Counted from the first letter of the stretch, positions 17,392 through 27,355 are shown. The stretch: 64,000 nt of DNA from an uncultured Eubacterium sp. (GCF_934295145.1 NZ_CAKRAS010000008.1:6480-70479), one strand, 5' to 3'. A program made the numbers and translations. The notes: a model not told the origin generated them from the sequence alone.

Positions 17392-19257
17392 CTATAGATT
17401 CTGATAAGTTTCGATGATCTTATCTGTCATGCTTTCTGCATCCAGTCCAATCCTCGCATGCAGCTGTGATACCGTTCCATGCTGTACAAACTGATCATCG
17501 ATACCAAAATGAAGTACCTTCGCAGTTTCATCCGCCGCACTTAAGTAAGCTGCCGCCGCATACCCGAAGCCGCCCCGCAGAATATTTTCTTCCATGGTAA
17601 CAATCAGTAAATGTTCCTCTGCTGCTTTGTGCAGTGCTTCTTTGTCCAGCGGTTTTACAAAACGCACATTGTTCAGAGAACAGTCATATCCCTGTTCATG
17701 CAGCAGTTCATGTACTTTTACCGCTTCTTCCATCATATTTCCAACAGCAAATATCGCGATCTGCCGCTCTTCATATATCCATTCACTCTTTCCGTACACA
17801 ATCGGAGCCCGGTGTTCTTTTAAACCGGCATACGCCTGTCCACGCGGGTAACGTAAAGCCACCGGTCCATCCTGACGGAAGGCAAACCGGAGCATATCAG
17901 CCAACTCCCATTTATTTTTAGGCGCCAGAACTGTCATATTCGGGATCATACCAAGGAAAGACAGGTCAAACACACCCTGATGCGTCTCTCCGTCCGCGCC
18001 AACCAGTCCCGCACGGTCGATGGCAAATACCACCGGAAGATTCTGCATACAGACGTCATGCACGATCTGGTCAAATCCTCTTTGCAGAAATGAAGAATAT
18101 ACTGCAAACACTGGGTGCAGTCCCGCTGCCGCCAGTCCTGCCGCAAAGGTCACTGCATGTCCTTCTGCAATTCCAACATCAAAGAAACGTGCCGGATATT
18201 CTGCCCGGAACCGCTTCAATCCAGTTCCATCTGCCATGGCTGCCGTAATGGCTACCACAGAATCATTTTTTGCCGCGATCTTACAGATTACTGTAGAAAA
18301 CACATCGGTATAATTCGGTTTGTCCTTTTTCACCAAAGGCTGTCCACTTGGAATATCAAATGGACCTGTGCCGTGAAAACGGTCCGGATGCAGCTCTGCC
18401 GGTTCGTAGCCGCGTCCTTTTTCTGTCTGTACATGGACAACCACCGCACCGTTTACTTTTTTTGCTTCTCGCAAAATGCGTACCATATCTGTCAGATTGT
18501 GTCCGTCCACCGGACCAAGATACGTGATTCCCATGTTCTCGAAAATCATGCCCGGGATCAGTAGCTGTTTTAAACTGCTTTTTGTCTTTCGGATTCTGCG
18601 GACCACACGCTCGCCGTAAGGCAGACGTTCCAGAGAACTGTGTACACCGGATTTAAACTCCTGATAAGCCTCAGCTGTACGCAAGGAAGCCAGATGCTGT
18701 GACAATCCACCGACATTTTCCGAGATAGACATTTTATTGTCATTTAACACAATAATCATATTCGTATGAAGTTCAGCCGCATTATTTAATGCTTCAAAGG
18801 CCGGACCTCCGGTCAAAGCGCCGTCACCGATCACAGATACCACATGATAATCCTCTTCCAGCAGATCTCTGGCTCTCGCATAACCAAGTCCTGCGGAAAT
18901 GGATGTAGAACTGTGGCCGGTATCAAAGGCATCACAGTCGCTCTCCGACCGTTTCGGGAAACCACTCATTCCATCTAACTGACGCAGATGCTCAAATTCC
19001 CGCTTTCTTCCAGTCAGGATCTTATGCGTGTAAGACTGATGTCCCACATCCCATATGAGCTTGTCCTCCGGAAAATTCAGCACCAGATGCAAAGCCATGG
19101 TAAGTTCCACGACACCAAGATTTGACGCCAGATGACCGCCGGTTTTTGAGATATGCTCGATCAGGAACTGACGAATCTCACCCGGCAGTTCTTCCAATTG
19201 TGCCTCACTTAAATATTTTATATCGTTTGCCTGATTAATTCGGTCAAGTACTGCCAT
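17392..19257 (-). CDS. dxs: 1-deoxy-D-xylulose-5-phosphate synthase
   Basis: A thiamine-diphosphate enzyme that condenses pyruvate and glyceraldehyde 3-phosphate, the first step of the MEP isoprenoid pathway. It has 621 residues, full length. Visible are the DVGHQSY and FDTGHSSTS N-terminal motifs, the TPP-binding GDGALTGG with downstream NDN, the transketolase-type middle (AITAAMADGTGL, DVGIAEGHAVTFAAGLA), and a C-terminal transketolase domain. ispA ends 10 bases upstream, so both supply prenyl diphosphates from one operon. Confidence 0.98.
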   Translation of the reverse strand: MAVLDRINQANDIKYLSEAQLEELPGEIRQFLIEHISKTGGHLASNLGVVELTMALHLVLNFPEDKLIWDVGHQSYTHKILTGRKREFEHLRQLDGMSGFPKRSESDCDAFDTGHSSTSISAGLGYARARDLLEEDYHVVSVIGDGALTGGPAFEALNNAAELHTNMIIVLNDNKMSISENVGGLSQHLASLRTAEAYQEFKSGVHSSLERLPYGERVVRRIRKTKSSLKQLLIPGMIFENMGITYLGPVDGHNLTDMVRILREAKKVNGAVVVHVQTEKGRGYEPAELHPDRFHGTGPFDIPSGQPLVKKDKPNYTDVFSTVICKIAAKNDSVVAITAAMADGTGLKRFRAEYPARFFDVGIAEGHAVTFAAGLAAAGLHPVFAVYSSFLQRGFDQIVHDVCMQNLPVVFAIDRAGLVGADGETHQGVFDLSFLGMIPNMTVLAPKNKWELADMLRFAFRQDGPVALRYPRGQAYAGLKEHRAPIVYGKSEWIYEERQIAIFAVGNMMEEAVKVHELLHEQGYDCSLNNVRFVKPLDKEALHKAAEEHLLIVTMEENILRGGFGYAAAAYLSAADETAKVLHFGIDDQFVQHGTVSQLHARIGLDAESMTDKIIETYQNL

Positions 19258-19266
19258 TTTTATCCC

Positions 19267-20154
19267 CTATTTTTTTCTGTGAATTAAATATCTGATCAGT
19301 TCATTCAAGAATATATTTTTCTCTGAAAGCGATGCCACTCCCTCTAATGCACGCTCAGATATTTCTTCTACATCCTTCTCGGCCTGTGCCAGTCCGCGGA
19401 TGGTTACGTATGTTGTTTTGTGATTTTTCTCATCACTGCCGATTGGTTTACCAAGTGTCTCAATGTCACTGGTCACGTCCAGAATGTCATCCTGAATCTG
19501 GAACGCAAGTCCCACATCTTTTGCCACCTGTAAGATTACCTGTTGCTCTTCCTCGGAAGCCCCTGCAAGCACAGCACCGATCATCATGGAAGCTTCAATC
19601 AATGCTCCTGTCTTCAGATCATAGATAAAATCCAGTTTTTCCCGCTCCAGCGGCTGTCCCTCGGATTCCACATCCACAACCTGACCGCCGAGCATACCAT
19701 AGATACCCGCTTTCTGCGCAAGAATCTGAAGCGCTCTGGCTACCGCAGGATTTCCGACGTCCTGCATCAGTCCTTTGCAGGCTGTCTCAAATGCAAAATT
19801 CAGCAATGCATCTCCAGCCAGGATTCCCATGGCTTCTCCATAAACGACATGGGTTGTTTTTCTTCCACGACGGTAATCATCATTATCCATCGCCGGAAGA
19901 TCATCATGGATCAGAGAATAAGTATGAATCATCTCAATTGCAGCCATAAAAGGCTCAATGATATCGGATGTTCCGCCAAACAACCGGTACGTTTCCTGCA
20001 TCAGCATTGGCCGCAGACGTTTGCCCCCTGCCAGAAAGCTATAATTCATTGCTTCCATCACGTTTTTTTGATAACCGGTCTCCTCCGGCAGATATTTTTT
20101 TATGATCTCCTCTACCTGGCTGGTATGCTCTGCAATCTCTTTCTTAATATCCAT
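19267..20154 (-). CDS. ispA: Polyprenyl (farnesyl/geranyl) diphosphate synthase
   Basis: It elongates DMAPP with IPP to short-chain prenyl diphosphates. It has about 295 residues. The two Asp-rich Mg-binding motifs are IHDDLPAMDNDD and QIQDDILD. The start is ambiguous between adjacent ATGs at 20157 and 20154, both preceded by AGAGGTG; 20154 has the better spacing. It lies between xseB and dxs as in many Bacillota. Confidence 0.95.
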   Translation of the reverse strand: MDIKKEIAEHTSQVEEIIKKYLPEETGYQKNVMEAMNYSFLAGGKRLRPMLMQETYRLFGGTSDIIEPFMAAIEMIHTYSLIHDDLPAMDNDDYRRGRKTTHVVYGEAMGILAGDALLNFAFETACKGLMQDVGNPAVARALQILAQKAGIYGMLGGQVVDVESEGQPLEREKLDFIYDLKTGALIEASMMIGAVLAGASEEEQQVILQVAKDVGLAFQIQDDILDVTSDIETLGKPIGSDEKNHKTTYVTIRGLAQAEKDVEEISERALEGVASLSEKNIFLNELIRYLIHRKK

Positions 20155-20168
20155 CATCCACACCTCTC

Positions 20169-20390
20169 TTATTCAAAAGGAACTTCTGTCCCATCCTCTG
20201 CGATCTGAAGCATTTTTTTCTCTACGGTATCCAGCTTCTGATTGCAGTTCTGTATTTTTTTCATTCCCTGCTCATATAATGCAAAAGCATGCTCCAGGGA
20301 AAGTTCTGGATCTTCCATATGTTCGAGGATCGTATCCAGTTGTTCAAACATTTCCTCTAAGGAGATTTCTTTTGATTCTGTCGTTTCCAT
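20169..20390 (-). CDS. xseB: Exodeoxyribonuclease VII small subunit
   Basis: A 73-residue helical protein with the family pattern ESxEISLEEMFEQLD...LEHMEDPELSLEHA followed by a FALYEQGMK stretch. It binds several-to-one to XseA to form exonuclease VII. It starts one base after the xseA stop. Confidence 0.95.
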   Translation of the reverse strand: METTESKEISLEEMFEQLDTILEHMEDPELSLEHAFALYEQGMKKIQNCNQKLDTVEKKMLQIAEDGTEVPFE

Positions 20391-20391
20391 T

Positions 20392-21609
20392 TTATTTCAC
20401 TACTCCGTTTTTCTCTGTTCCACAGACTCTTGCCGTGATTTTTCCATCCAGCAGCTGTGCCTCGATCTGTTCATCCATCTGCACATCATCCACAGAATGA
20501 ATCGGCTTTCCATCCGCTTTACTCACAAATGCATATGGTCCCTGCAATTTTTTCAACGGGGAACATCCGTCCAGTTTTGCTGCATACATTTCCAGCTGAT
20601 GCCGTTTTTTTTGCAAAATCTCCTGCATGCTGCGCTCCAGATTTTCTTCCAGATCCGTCAGATACTGCCGCTTCTGCATCAATTGATTCTTCGGATGCAG
20701 CGCTTTCAGATGCAATTGATATTCCCGTACTCTGCTTCTTGCCATTTCCATCTGCTGATTCATCCGGTACAACAGCGTCTGCTCGCTCATATCCAATCGT
20801 TCCTGTATCTGTTTGTAATCAAACACGGCAAGCTCCGCTGCCGCGGAAGGTGTCGGTGCTCGCAGATCTGCCACATAGTCTGCAATGGTATAATCCGTCT
20901 CATGTCCAACCGCAGATATGATCGGAATCGGACATTCAAAAATAGCCCGTGCGACAATTTCTTCATTAAATGCCCACAGGTCTTCCATCGATCCGCCGCC
21001 TCGTCCGACGATGATCACATCTACATTTTTCTCCTCCATCGCATAGATTCCCTGTACAATGGATGCAGCCGCACCTTCCCCCTGCACCAGTGCAGGATAC
21101 AAAAGCAGCTGTACATAAGGATTTCTGCGACGGGAAATATTCTGAATATCACGGATTGCCGCTCCGGTTGGCGCTGTCACCACACCGATGCGGAACGCAT
21201 AACGGGGAATGTCCCGCTTATATTCCTGCGCAAACATTCCCATCTCTTCGAGTTCTTTTTTTCGCTCCATAAATTTCTGATAGAGGATTCCAACACCATC
21301 ACGGGTCACCTGTTGCGCATACAACTGATACTGTCCGTCGCGCTCATAAATATGAATTTCTCCCAGAACAACAACACGGTCACCCACATCCATATGAAAA
21401 GACAATCCCTTGACTGTATTGCTGCGAAACATCACAGCTTTGAGTACGCCAGTCTCATCTTTCAAGGTAAAATAAATGTGTCCGGAACTGTGATATTTAC
21501 AGTTCGATATCTCCCCCCGCACCGCAATATGGCTCATCATAAAATCCTGTGCGAACATATTCTGTATATAAGAATTTACCTGCCCCACAGAATAGACATT
21601 CCGTCTCAT
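20392..21609 (-). CDS. xseA: Exodeoxyribonuclease VII large subunit
   Basis: The catalytic subunit of exonuclease VII, degrading single-stranded DNA from both ends. It has 405 residues. The N-terminal OB fold is at about 1-100, followed by the conserved VVTAPTGAAIRDI and IIVGRGGGSMEDLWAFN segments and a long coiled-coil C-terminal part. Its ATG overlaps the nusB stop by 4 bases (ATGA), showing translational coupling. Confidence 0.97.
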   Translation of the reverse strand: MRRNVYSVGQVNSYIQNMFAQDFMMSHIAVRGEISNCKYHSSGHIYFTLKDETGVLKAVMFRSNTVKGLSFHMDVGDRVVVLGEIHIYERDGQYQLYAQQVTRDGVGILYQKFMERKKELEEMGMFAQEYKRDIPRYAFRIGVVTAPTGAAIRDIQNISRRRNPYVQLLLYPALVQGEGAAASIVQGIYAMEEKNVDVIIVGRGGGSMEDLWAFNEEIVARAIFECPIPIISAVGHETDYTIADYVADLRAPTPSAAAELAVFDYKQIQERLDMSEQTLLYRMNQQMEMARSRVREYQLHLKALHPKNQLMQKRQYLTDLEENLERSMQEILQKKRHQLEMYAAKLDGCSPLKKLQGPYAFVSKADGKPIHSVDDVQMDEQIEAQLLDGKITARVCGTEKNGVVK

Positions 21610-22001
21610 GCCAGTCCGGATAAAATTCCGTTTACAAATGCCGGTCCCTGATCAGATCCGTATAATTTTGCCAGTTCAACGGCCTCATTGATAGATACCG
21701 ATACCGGAATATCTTCCTCATATTTGATCTCGTAGGCTGCCAGACGCAGAATAGAAAGTTCTGCTTTCGCCATACGGCTTGTTTTCCAGTTTTTGGATGC
21801 TGCATTTAAAGTTGCATCCAGATCATCCAGATGCTCTACAATGCTGTGTACCTTATTTAAAATATAATCAGAATCTTTCTGACGTACCTCTCCAAGTTCT
21901 TCCATATACAGCGCAATCTGCTCATCTAACTCTTCGGCGCTGTGAAATTCTACTCCAAACAGAATTTTAAAAATCTGTTCTCTCACTTCTCTTCGGCTCA
22001 T
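21606..22001 (-). CDS. nusB: Transcription antitermination factor NusB
   Basis: A 131-residue all-helical RNA-binding protein that joins NusE/S10 on boxA RNA during rRNA transcription. The typical N-terminus SRREVREQIFKILF and the C-terminal AVELAKLYG and FVNGIL motifs are present. The start at 22001 has GGAGG 5 bases upstream; an in-frame extension to 22067 has no support. Confidence 0.95.
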   Translation of the reverse strand: MSRREVREQIFKILFGVEFHSAEELDEQIALYMEELGEVRQKDSDYILNKVHSIVEHLDDLDATLNAASKNWKTSRMAKAELSILRLAAYEIKYEEDIPVSVSINEAVELAKLYGSDQGPAFVNGILSGLA

Positions 22002-22084
22002 GTTATCCTCCATATTTTTCCTCATTTGAGTACACTCCATCTCTGTCTGACAGAAGTATTTACTCACAAATCGAGTAGGTTGCC

Positions 22085-22468
22085 CTACTCGACTGCATTT
22101 TTCATGTCAACATCTGCAATTCTGACATTTACACCGGATACCTCAAGCCCTGTCATATTCTCAATTGCTGTTTTTACTTTCTCCTGTACATTGCCGGATA
22201 CTGCCGGGATTGCATAACCGTAAGCAATATTGATCGTCACATATACTTCGATCTTTCCTTCCTCTGTCACTTCCACACGCACACCTTTGGACAGGTTCTT
22301 CATACCAAGACGACTAACCAGCTCTTTTGTGATATTTCCACCCATAGAGCAGACACCCTCTACTTCTGTGGCAGCAAGTCCTGCAATGATTGTGATGACT
22401 TCTTCTGCGATCTGAACTTCACCAAGTCCGTCTTCTTTGATTTTTAATCCTTTTCTATCTTCAGCCAT
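22085..22468 (-). CDS. yqhY: Asp23/Gls24-family protein YqhY
   Basis: A 127-residue DUF322 protein. It shows the family core IAEEVITIIAGLAATEVEGV near the N-terminus and the VYVTINIAYGY strand region. YqhY is commonly placed upstream of nusB, where it has been linked to regulation of acetyl-CoA carboxylase in Bacillus. An AGGAGG 7 bases upstream fixes the start at 22468. It is the first gene of the long leftward operon. Confidence 0.92.
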   Translation of the reverse strand: MAEDRKGLKIKEDGLGEVQIAEEVITIIAGLAATEVEGVCSMGGNITKELVSRLGMKNLSKGVRVEVTEEGKIEVYVTINIAYGYAIPAVSGNVQEKVKTAIENMTGLEVSGVNVRIADVDMKNAVE

Positions 22469-22510
22469 GGAAAAACCTCCTAAAATATAATTCACTTTTC
22501 ATTATTATCT

Positions 22511-22539
22511 AGTATACCAAATTATTTCCCGTTTGAAAA
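22511..22539 (-). promoter_or_regulatory. Promoter of the yqhY-nusB-xse-ispA-dxs operon
   Basis: Minus-strand TTTTCA (22534-22539), 17 bases, TATACT (22511-22516) with TTTGG directly before the -10. It lies about 45 bases before yqhY, in an otherwise empty 79-base gap. Confidence 0.55.
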
Positions 22540-22547
22540 CTTATTTT

Positions 22548-24020
22548 TTACAGGATTGAAGCAAACACGTTACATACGATCAGAGAGACCGCCGCGGAAA
22601 ACAATACGCTTTGCAGCGGACGCACCACGCCCCGCCTGCGCCAGAAAATATTCAGCAGGATAATGCCAAGCGTCAGCAATACCATTGTCTTCGCCGGCCA
22701 CGCATACCAGCTGGTAATTTCCATATTCTGATAAAACATGGATGTTCCAACTGTCAGAAGCAGTCCTGACACGATCGGACGCATATAGGTCTGCAGCACA
22801 TGGAAAATCCTTAAATTTTCAAACTGTTCATAAATGTACACCACAGCGGAAAATGTGCCGCCGGAAGCTGCAATACTGCAGGAAAAGCCGCACAGTGCCA
22901 CGAAAATACCGCACCACGTTCCACCACTCTCACATCCAAGTATGTATCCAACCCCGGTCAGTATCTTACACAAAATTGATCCCGGAAGTCCGTTCGCCAC
23001 AGATGCGATCTTAAAATAAAAATCATCATGACTGATCATTCCGGTATTGACAAAAAGACCATTTGCTACCGCCAGATACGCATCTCCACCACCAAAAGAT
23101 ATAATTGCAGAGATCAATCCCCGGATTGCGAATCGTATGGTATCTCCAAAGCAAATCAGAGCCGGAAACGACAAAATCAAAAAAAACAGTGCCCAGGAGA
23201 TTTCTTCTTTTAACAGATTTATCAGCTTATTCCATGAAAATGGTATTTTTCCCTCAATACTACTGTAAATTCCGTAAATCGCCAGTATTGACATTACTGC
23301 TCTGAGCACCCACAATACTTCCGGACTGCTGATCAGATGCATTTTCCCGACACAAAGGCAATACAACACCGTGACTGCTCCGGAAATCACGATCCTGCTC
23401 CAGCGGAATCTTCCTCCGGTAAAGAAAATGATAAAAAATGCTACACACAACACATCAATCGTTGATATGTCAAAAATCGGTGTCCGCTTAATTCCAAATA
23501 GCTGAAATATTTCTTTTCCGGAAGTCAGCAAAAAAACAAGGAGCATAAAAGTCATTCCGCTTTTTGCTGTTCCACTTTCCCTGCCTTCCCGAAAAGTCCC
23601 CTTGGCATACATAAGCAACATATAAATGATATACGCCGTCACGCCTGCTGATGCAAAAAGGATCTGGCGTAGCACCAGATTTCCGGAACTGTTGATCATC
23701 ATCAAAAGCAGCACCGTCAGGAATGTACCCGGCAGTCCCATCAGCAGCGCTGACAGGATCATTCCCGGAATGCCACAGACTTTCCGACCCACACCGGCGG
23801 CTACTTCCACCGGAAGAGCTCCCGGCGTGATATTCGCCACAACCACGTCTTTCGTATATTCTTCCTTATCGATCAGTTTTTTCTCATAAACAACCTCTGA
23901 TTCGATCACCGGTACCAGTGCTGATCCTCCGCCAAAACCGATACATCCGATTTTAAACATGGTGCTCAGTAATTTTTTCATATTCAGATTTTTTTTATTC
24001 TTTTGCTTTCTTTTCTTCAT
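22548..24020 (-). CDS. ChrA-family (chromate-type) transporter, two-domain
   Basis: A 490-residue membrane protein made of two tandem CHR domains. The first has IGFGGGSALVPVIES with VANITPGALP, the second has ISFGGGDAYLAVANG with VANGLPGS. Full-length ChrA proteins of this layout export chromate in proteobacteria; in anaerobic Bacillota the physiological anion is not established. The N-terminus begins with a very basic stretch of about 14 residues, and Met14 (23981) is an alternative start. It begins 27 bases after the ligA stop and is probably co-transcribed with it. Confidence 0.87.
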   Translation of the reverse strand: MKKRKQKNKKNLNMKKLLSTMFKIGCIGFGGGSALVPVIESEVVYEKKLIDKEEYTKDVVVANITPGALPVEVAAGVGRKVCGIPGMILSALLMGLPGTFLTVLLLMMINSSGNLVLRQILFASAGVTAYIIYMLLMYAKGTFREGRESGTAKSGMTFMLLVFLLTSGKEIFQLFGIKRTPIFDISTIDVLCVAFFIIFFTGGRFRWSRIVISGAVTVLYCLCVGKMHLISSPEVLWVLRAVMSILAIYGIYSSIEGKIPFSWNKLINLLKEEISWALFFLILSFPALICFGDTIRFAIRGLISAIISFGGGDAYLAVANGLFVNTGMISHDDFYFKIASVANGLPGSILCKILTGVGYILGCESGGTWCGIFVALCGFSCSIAASGGTFSAVVYIYEQFENLRIFHVLQTYMRPIVSGLLLTVGTSMFYQNMEITSWYAWPAKTMVLLTLGIILLNIFWRRRGVVRPLQSVLFSAAVSLIVCNVFASIL

Positions 24021-24047
24021 ATGATCAAATTCTCTTATTTGACAGGC

Positions 24048-26063
24048 TTACGCTTTCTGGATCATCTCTAAAAATTCCGCTTCACTGATCACCGGAATAC
24101 CGAGATCCTGCGCTTTGTTCAACTTGCTTCCGGCATTCTCACCGGTCAGTACATAACTGGTTTTCTTCGAAACACTTCCGGCTGCTTTTCCACCATTTTT
24201 CTCAATCAGCTCCTGGGCTTCTTTTCTGCCAAGGGTCGGCAGCGTACCCGTTACAACAATTGTCATTCCCGCCAGCAAATCTCCCATTTCCTCTGATTCT
24301 GGCATTTTCATATTGACACCGGCCTCTTTCAACCGGGCAATAATCTTCTGATTTTTTTCACTGGCAAAATATTTCAAAATGCATTCCGCACTGACTTCTC
24401 CGATATCGTTGACCTCCAGCAATGCTTCTTTTCCGGCATGCTGCAGTGCCTCGATACTGCCAAACTGACGCATGATTGCTTTTGCTGCCGCCTTTCCGAC
24501 ATTCTGAATACCAAATCCGGTCAGAAGGCGGAACGGCTCGTTTTGTTTGCTGCTTTCAATGGCATCCAGCAGTTTATCTGTATTTTTCTCTTTTCCTATG
24601 ATTCCCTGGTCGATCAGCGTTTCCCGATGTTCCTTCAGATGATAAATGTCTGCAATATCATGGATATAGCCAAGTCGCACCAGTTCTGTCACATATACTG
24701 CGCCAAAACCTTTGATATCCATGGCATCACGCCCGACAAAGTTAATGATATGCCGCTCTAACTGTGCCGGGCAATCAGGAGATACGCAGCGGATATCCGC
24801 CGTATCTTTTTCACGGACTGTTTTTGCGCCGCAGACCGGGCAGGTATCCGGAATCTGGAAACGTACCCATCCCTCTGGTCGTTTTTCTTTCCGCACCTCC
24901 TTGATTTTCGGAATAATTTCACCAGACTTATACACAACAATAGTATCGCCGATTCCAATATCCAGATCATTAATAAAATCCTGATTGTGCAGTGTCGCAC
25001 GGGATACGGAAGTGCCACACAGACGCACCGGTTCAAAAATAGCGGTCGGCGTGATCCTGCCGGTTCTTCCCACAGAAAGCTCGATATCCAGCAATTTCGA
25101 TTCTTTCTCTTCCGGCGGATATTTGTACGCGATGGCCCAGCGAGGAACTTTGGAAGTTGCTCCTAAAATCTCACGGTCAGTAATAGAGTTGATCTTTACA
25201 ACCGCACCATCAATATCATAGGACAGATTTCCTCTGTTTTCTCCAATCTTGCAAATAGCATCCCAGACTTCATCCGCTGTATGACAGACACAATAATCAT
25301 CAATAACTGGAACTCCCTGTTTTTTCAGATACTCATAACCTTCTACATGTGTCTTAAACTCATGTCCACGCACTTCCTGTACATTAAAAATAAACATGGA
25401 CAATTTTCGCTGTTTTGTAATGCTGCTGTCTAACTGGCGCAGAGTGCCTGCCGCACAGTTTCTCGGATTTGCAAAGGTTTTCTTTCCAAGCATTTCCTGC
25501 ATTTCATTTACTTTTTCAAAATCCGCATTCTTCATATATACTTCGCCGCGAATTTCAATATATGGCAGCGGATCTTTCATCTTTTTCTTTACATCACGGA
25601 TCACTTTGGCATTGGCGGTCACATCCTCACCCTGAATGATACCGTCACCACGAGTGACCGCCAGCTTTAATTCGCCCTCTTCATAGCGGAGTGCCATGGA
25701 AAGACCGTCAATTTTATACTCTACCACAAATTCCGGATGTTCTAACTGCTGTTGCATTTCCTCCACAAATGCATATACCTCTTCCTTGGAAAATACATCC
25801 TGCAGGCTCAGCATCGGCACATTATGACGCACCAGTACACCGGCGGTACGTTTTGCTGTTCCACCGACTTTCTGCGTCGGAGAATCCGGTGTGATAAGTT
25901 CTGGATGCTCCTTCTCCAGCTTTTTCAGTTCCTGCATCATCATGTCATATTCATAATCGGTGATTTCCGGATCGTCCATATTGTAATATCGGTTGCCGTG
26001 ATATTCGATTTTCTGGCGCAGCGCATCAAGCTGTGCCTGCACCTGTTTCATTGTCTGTTCCAT
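24048..26063 (-). CDS. ligA: NAD-dependent DNA ligase
   Basis: It seals nicks in DNA with NAD as the adenylate donor. It has 671 residues, full length. The domain order is Ia/adenylation with catalytic K117 in EYKIDG, OB fold, a four-Cys zinc finger (CPVC ... CVSPDC), helix-hairpin-helix domain, and a C-terminal BRCT (about 595-671). It starts three bases after the pseudouridine synthase stop, so the two are coupled. Confidence 0.98.
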   Translation of the reverse strand: MEQTMKQVQAQLDALRQKIEYHGNRYYNMDDPEITDYEYDMMMQELKKLEKEHPELITPDSPTQKVGGTAKRTAGVLVRHNVPMLSLQDVFSKEEVYAFVEEMQQQLEHPEFVVEYKIDGLSMALRYEEGELKLAVTRGDGIIQGEDVTANAKVIRDVKKKMKDPLPYIEIRGEVYMKNADFEKVNEMQEMLGKKTFANPRNCAAGTLRQLDSSITKQRKLSMFIFNVQEVRGHEFKTHVEGYEYLKKQGVPVIDDYCVCHTADEVWDAICKIGENRGNLSYDIDGAVVKINSITDREILGATSKVPRWAIAYKYPPEEKESKLLDIELSVGRTGRITPTAIFEPVRLCGTSVSRATLHNQDFINDLDIGIGDTIVVYKSGEIIPKIKEVRKEKRPEGWVRFQIPDTCPVCGAKTVREKDTADIRCVSPDCPAQLERHIINFVGRDAMDIKGFGAVYVTELVRLGYIHDIADIYHLKEHRETLIDQGIIGKEKNTDKLLDAIESSKQNEPFRLLTGFGIQNVGKAAAKAIMRQFGSIEALQHAGKEALLEVNDIGEVSAECILKYFASEKNQKIIARLKEAGVNMKMPESEEMGDLLAGMTIVVTGTLPTLGRKEAQELIEKNGGKAAGSVSKKTSYVLTGENAGSKLNKAQDLGIPVISEAEFLEMIQKA

Positions 26064-26066
26064 TTC

Positions 26067-26840
26067 CTAACTCCTCTTTCCTGGCTTAGTCCCCTTCGGC
26101 GCACTGTATGATTTTGCTGTCAGCTTTTTCAGCGTATTCATCTCCTCGGCTGTCAGTTCCCGATAAGTTCCCGGCTGTAAATCCCCAAGTAAAATATTCA
26201 TCACTCTGGTGCGCACCAGTTTAGTGACACGGTATCCGCATGTCTCACACATTCTGCGGATCTGACGGTTATATCCCTGAGTCAGTATAATGCGAAATGT
26301 CCGGTCATTTACTTTCGTCACTTTACACGGTCTGGTATGTACATCCAGTTCTTCCAGATACAGGCCGCCACGCATCTGATCTAAAAATTCCGGCGCAATC
26401 TTCTGATTTACAGTAACCACATATTCTTTCTCATGATAGTTTCCTGCCCGCATCATCTTATTGACCAGCTCTCCCTGATTTGTCAGCAGAATCAGCCCCT
26501 CAGAATCTTTATCAAGGCGTCCCACCGGATAAATCCGTTTCGGATAATTGATAAAATCAATAATATTGTTCTTTTCCCGTTTTTCCGCTGTACACACAAT
26601 TCCCACCGGTTTGTGAAACGCGATCATGATCTCTTCTGTCTCCGGCCGCACATCTTTTCCGCAAAAAGTAACCCGCATTCCCGGCAGTACACGGTCTCCG
26701 GTCACGGCTTTGCGGCCGTCCAGCCATACATTTCCGTTTTCAATTTCCCGATCTGCCGCGCGCCGGGAGCATACCCCGGCTTCGCTCAGATACTTATTTA
26801 TGCGGATTCCCGCCTGAACTTCTTTCTTCTGTGTATCCAT
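26067..26840 (-). CDS. rluF: 23S rRNA pseudouridine synthase, RluF-like
   Basis: A 257-residue RsuA/RluB/RluF-family enzyme. The N-terminal S4 domain has INKYLSEAGVCSRRAADR; the catalytic domain has the Asp-bearing GRLDKDSEGLILLTN motif. The NIIDFINYPKRIYPVGRLD and MMRAGNYHEKEY segments are closest to RluF, which modifies position 2604/2605 in the E. coli large subunit. A Lys/Gly-rich tail follows the catalytic domain. It leads directly into ligA. Confidence 0.9.
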   Translation of the reverse strand: MDTQKKEVQAGIRINKYLSEAGVCSRRAADREIENGNVWLDGRKAVTGDRVLPGMRVTFCGKDVRPETEEIMIAFHKPVGIVCTAEKREKNNIIDFINYPKRIYPVGRLDKDSEGLILLTNQGELVNKMMRAGNYHEKEYVVTVNQKIAPEFLDQMRGGLYLEELDVHTRPCKVTKVNDRTFRIILTQGYNRQIRRMCETCGYRVTKLVRTRVMNILLGDLQPGTYRELTAEEMNTLKKLTAKSYSAPKGTKPGKRS

Positions 26841-26911
26841 TCTGTCCTTCGCTTTCTATTGTTCCATACATTTCGCTGTATGCAGCCGTTTCTTCATCCA
26901 TCCGTCTTTTC

Positions 26912-27355
26912 TCAAGAATCTTTCTGATACGTCTGCATTTTTCTCAGATTATCCTCTTCAAAATCCACCATTTCTTTTGCCAGCTCTGTTGCAAAAATGC
27001 CTGCATCCCGGTATTTATGAATCGCATGTTTCAATTCTTTCACACCGCGTTCATTTCCTTTTCCGATCATGTCAGCGACATCTTCTGTCTTATTCTGCAA
27101 TGTCTTCCGCATTTTAATCGACGTTTTCAGCATCGCTGTAGCGATTGGTTTCGGTTCCGCAGGTTCACTGCCGTTTGCCCGCAGGCGCATGCCCGCTTTC
27201 CGTCCAAACTGTTCCATTTTGTCAGCCTGCACATTCAGTTCATAGGCAAATTCCTCATCGTAAATATCTTTTAACACCTCATGAATGGCATCCACACCCA
27301 TGCTGGAATTTCTGCAGATTTCATGAAGCAGATCATTCTCGTCTTTCTGTGTCAT
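26912..27355 (-). CDS. Small helical protein of unknown function
   Basis: A 147-residue protein with no signal peptide, predicted to be almost all helix in four long segments, like a ferritin-like or DUF2383-type bundle. The motif pattern SMGVDAIHEVL near the N-terminus and DMIGKGNERGVKELKHAIHKY in the middle recalls small conserved Lachnospiraceae proteins, but I cannot name the family. A strong GGAGG precedes the ATG. It lies upstream of rluF-ligA on the same strand with a 71-base gap. No metal-binding Glu/His pairs typical of true ferritins are obvious. Confidence 0.8.
   Translation of the reverse strand: MTQKDENDLLHEICRNSSMGVDAIHEVLKDIYDEEFAYELNVQADKMEQFGRKAGMRLRANGSEPAEPKPIATAMLKTSIKMRKTLQNKTEDVADMIGKGNERGVKELKHAIHKYRDAGIFATELAKEMVDFEEDNLRKMQTYQKDS

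Noticed and set aside
20242..21651. 469-codon plus-strand open frame
   Set aside because: It is antisense to xseB/xseA, which have clear family motifs and overlaps with neighbours. The translation is Cys/His/Ser-rich with no recognisable domain and no ribosome site.
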